The notes below the pieces were generated by a model that saw only the letters and a program-made list of their open reading frames with translations, had not been told where the DNA came from and did no database searches. From Eubacterium multiforme (GTDB taxonomy: Bacteria; Bacillota; Clostridia; Clostridiales; Clostridiaceae), in the NCBI RefSeq assembly GCF_030813415.1, contig NZ_JAUSUF010000014.1:21076-85075 (forward strand): DNA of 64,000 nt, in the 5' to 3' direction. Shown in pieces: positions 63,896-64,000 of the stretch (positions within the stretch are counted from its first letter, which is position 1; every line of letters starts with the position of its first letter). The position numbers were made by a program, and so were the translations under genes.

Positions 63896-64000
63896 AATAA
63901 CTGTTAAAGGGAAAAGAAATAAAAATTTCAAAACCTTTTAATTTTAATAAAAATGAAAAAATTAAATTATATATATGTGTGTTTAGATAATGAGGAGGAA

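Noticed and set aside
1..64000. CRISPR array, prophage, insertion sequence, tRNA or rRNA genes.
   Set aside because: I looked for regular direct repeats, integrase/transposase frames and tRNA arms and found none.

Overview
The window is low-GC, densely coded DNA from an endospore-forming Firmicute, almost certainly Clostridium sensu stricto and most like Clostridium perfringens. The grounds are strong A+T codon bias, AGGAGG-type ribosome sites, two T-box leaders, a cotJABC coat operon, a SCIFF peptide with its radical SAM maturase, and an Isd/Cht-like heme locus with NEAT domains and LPxTG anchors. Most genes run on the + strand. There are no rRNA or tRNA genes, CRISPR arrays, insertion sequences or prophage genes. 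Species is inferred from gene content only.

Layout. 1-5.5 kb: a YhfC-type membrane protease, a DUF3887 lipoprotein, a membrane-anchored L,D-transpeptidase, a flavin reductase, an AI-2E family membrane protein and two short minus-strand genes. 5.7-12.9 kb: a heterodimeric ABC exporter with one degenerate ATP site, then an MmpL-type RND transporter. 12.9-18 kb: an isoleucine-type T-box ahead of brnQ, a ZIP metal transporter and an MFS exporter. 18-19 kb: the spore-coat cotJ operon (minus). 19-28 kb: a signal-less L,D-transpeptidase, class II aldolase, polysaccharide deacetylase, a membrane TPR protein, an EamA transporter, NADH oxidase and an MBL hydrolase. 27.8-31.8 kb: type II IPP isomerase, then scfA (SCIFF), scfB and an M16 peptidase. 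32-37.2 kb: an MFS transporter and an NSS-family transporter, each behind a leader peptide and terminator (putative attenuators), with an Orn/Lys/Arg decarboxylase and a Cys-rich coiled-coil protein between them. 37.3-41.5 kb: a second T-box, Lrp regulator, aminotransferase, MATE exporter and PHP phosphatase.

41.5-50.4 kb is the heme-iron locus. A Cys-rich AraC regulator is divergent from a six-gene operon behind a near-perfect Fur box. The operon encodes a triple-NEAT LPATG protein, a single-NEAT membrane protein, an IsdE-like lipoprotein, a permease, an ATPase and an 870-residue protein with Shr-like, NEAT and leucine-rich regions and an LPKTG anchor. Together they should take heme from host hemoproteins, pass it across the wall and import it. 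51.3-55.9 kb: an AEC carrier, a D-lactate dehydrogenase-like enzyme and a CitA/CitB-type two-component system, with a striking 19-bp inverted repeat upstream. 58.3-63.7 kb: a proline-peptide cluster (POT-like transporter, Xaa-Pro peptidase, proline iminopeptidase, aminopeptidase P), suited to collagen-derived peptides.

The least ordinary signals are (i) the Phe/Tyr-codon leader peptide and alternative hairpins upstream of the NSS transporter, (ii) the similar arrangement upstream of the MFS gene, (iii) NEAT domains in which methionines replace the usual tyrosine heme motif, (iv) the nine-cysteine AraC regulator beside the heme operon, and (v) the nested-palindrome repeat upstream of the AEC/D-LDH genes.
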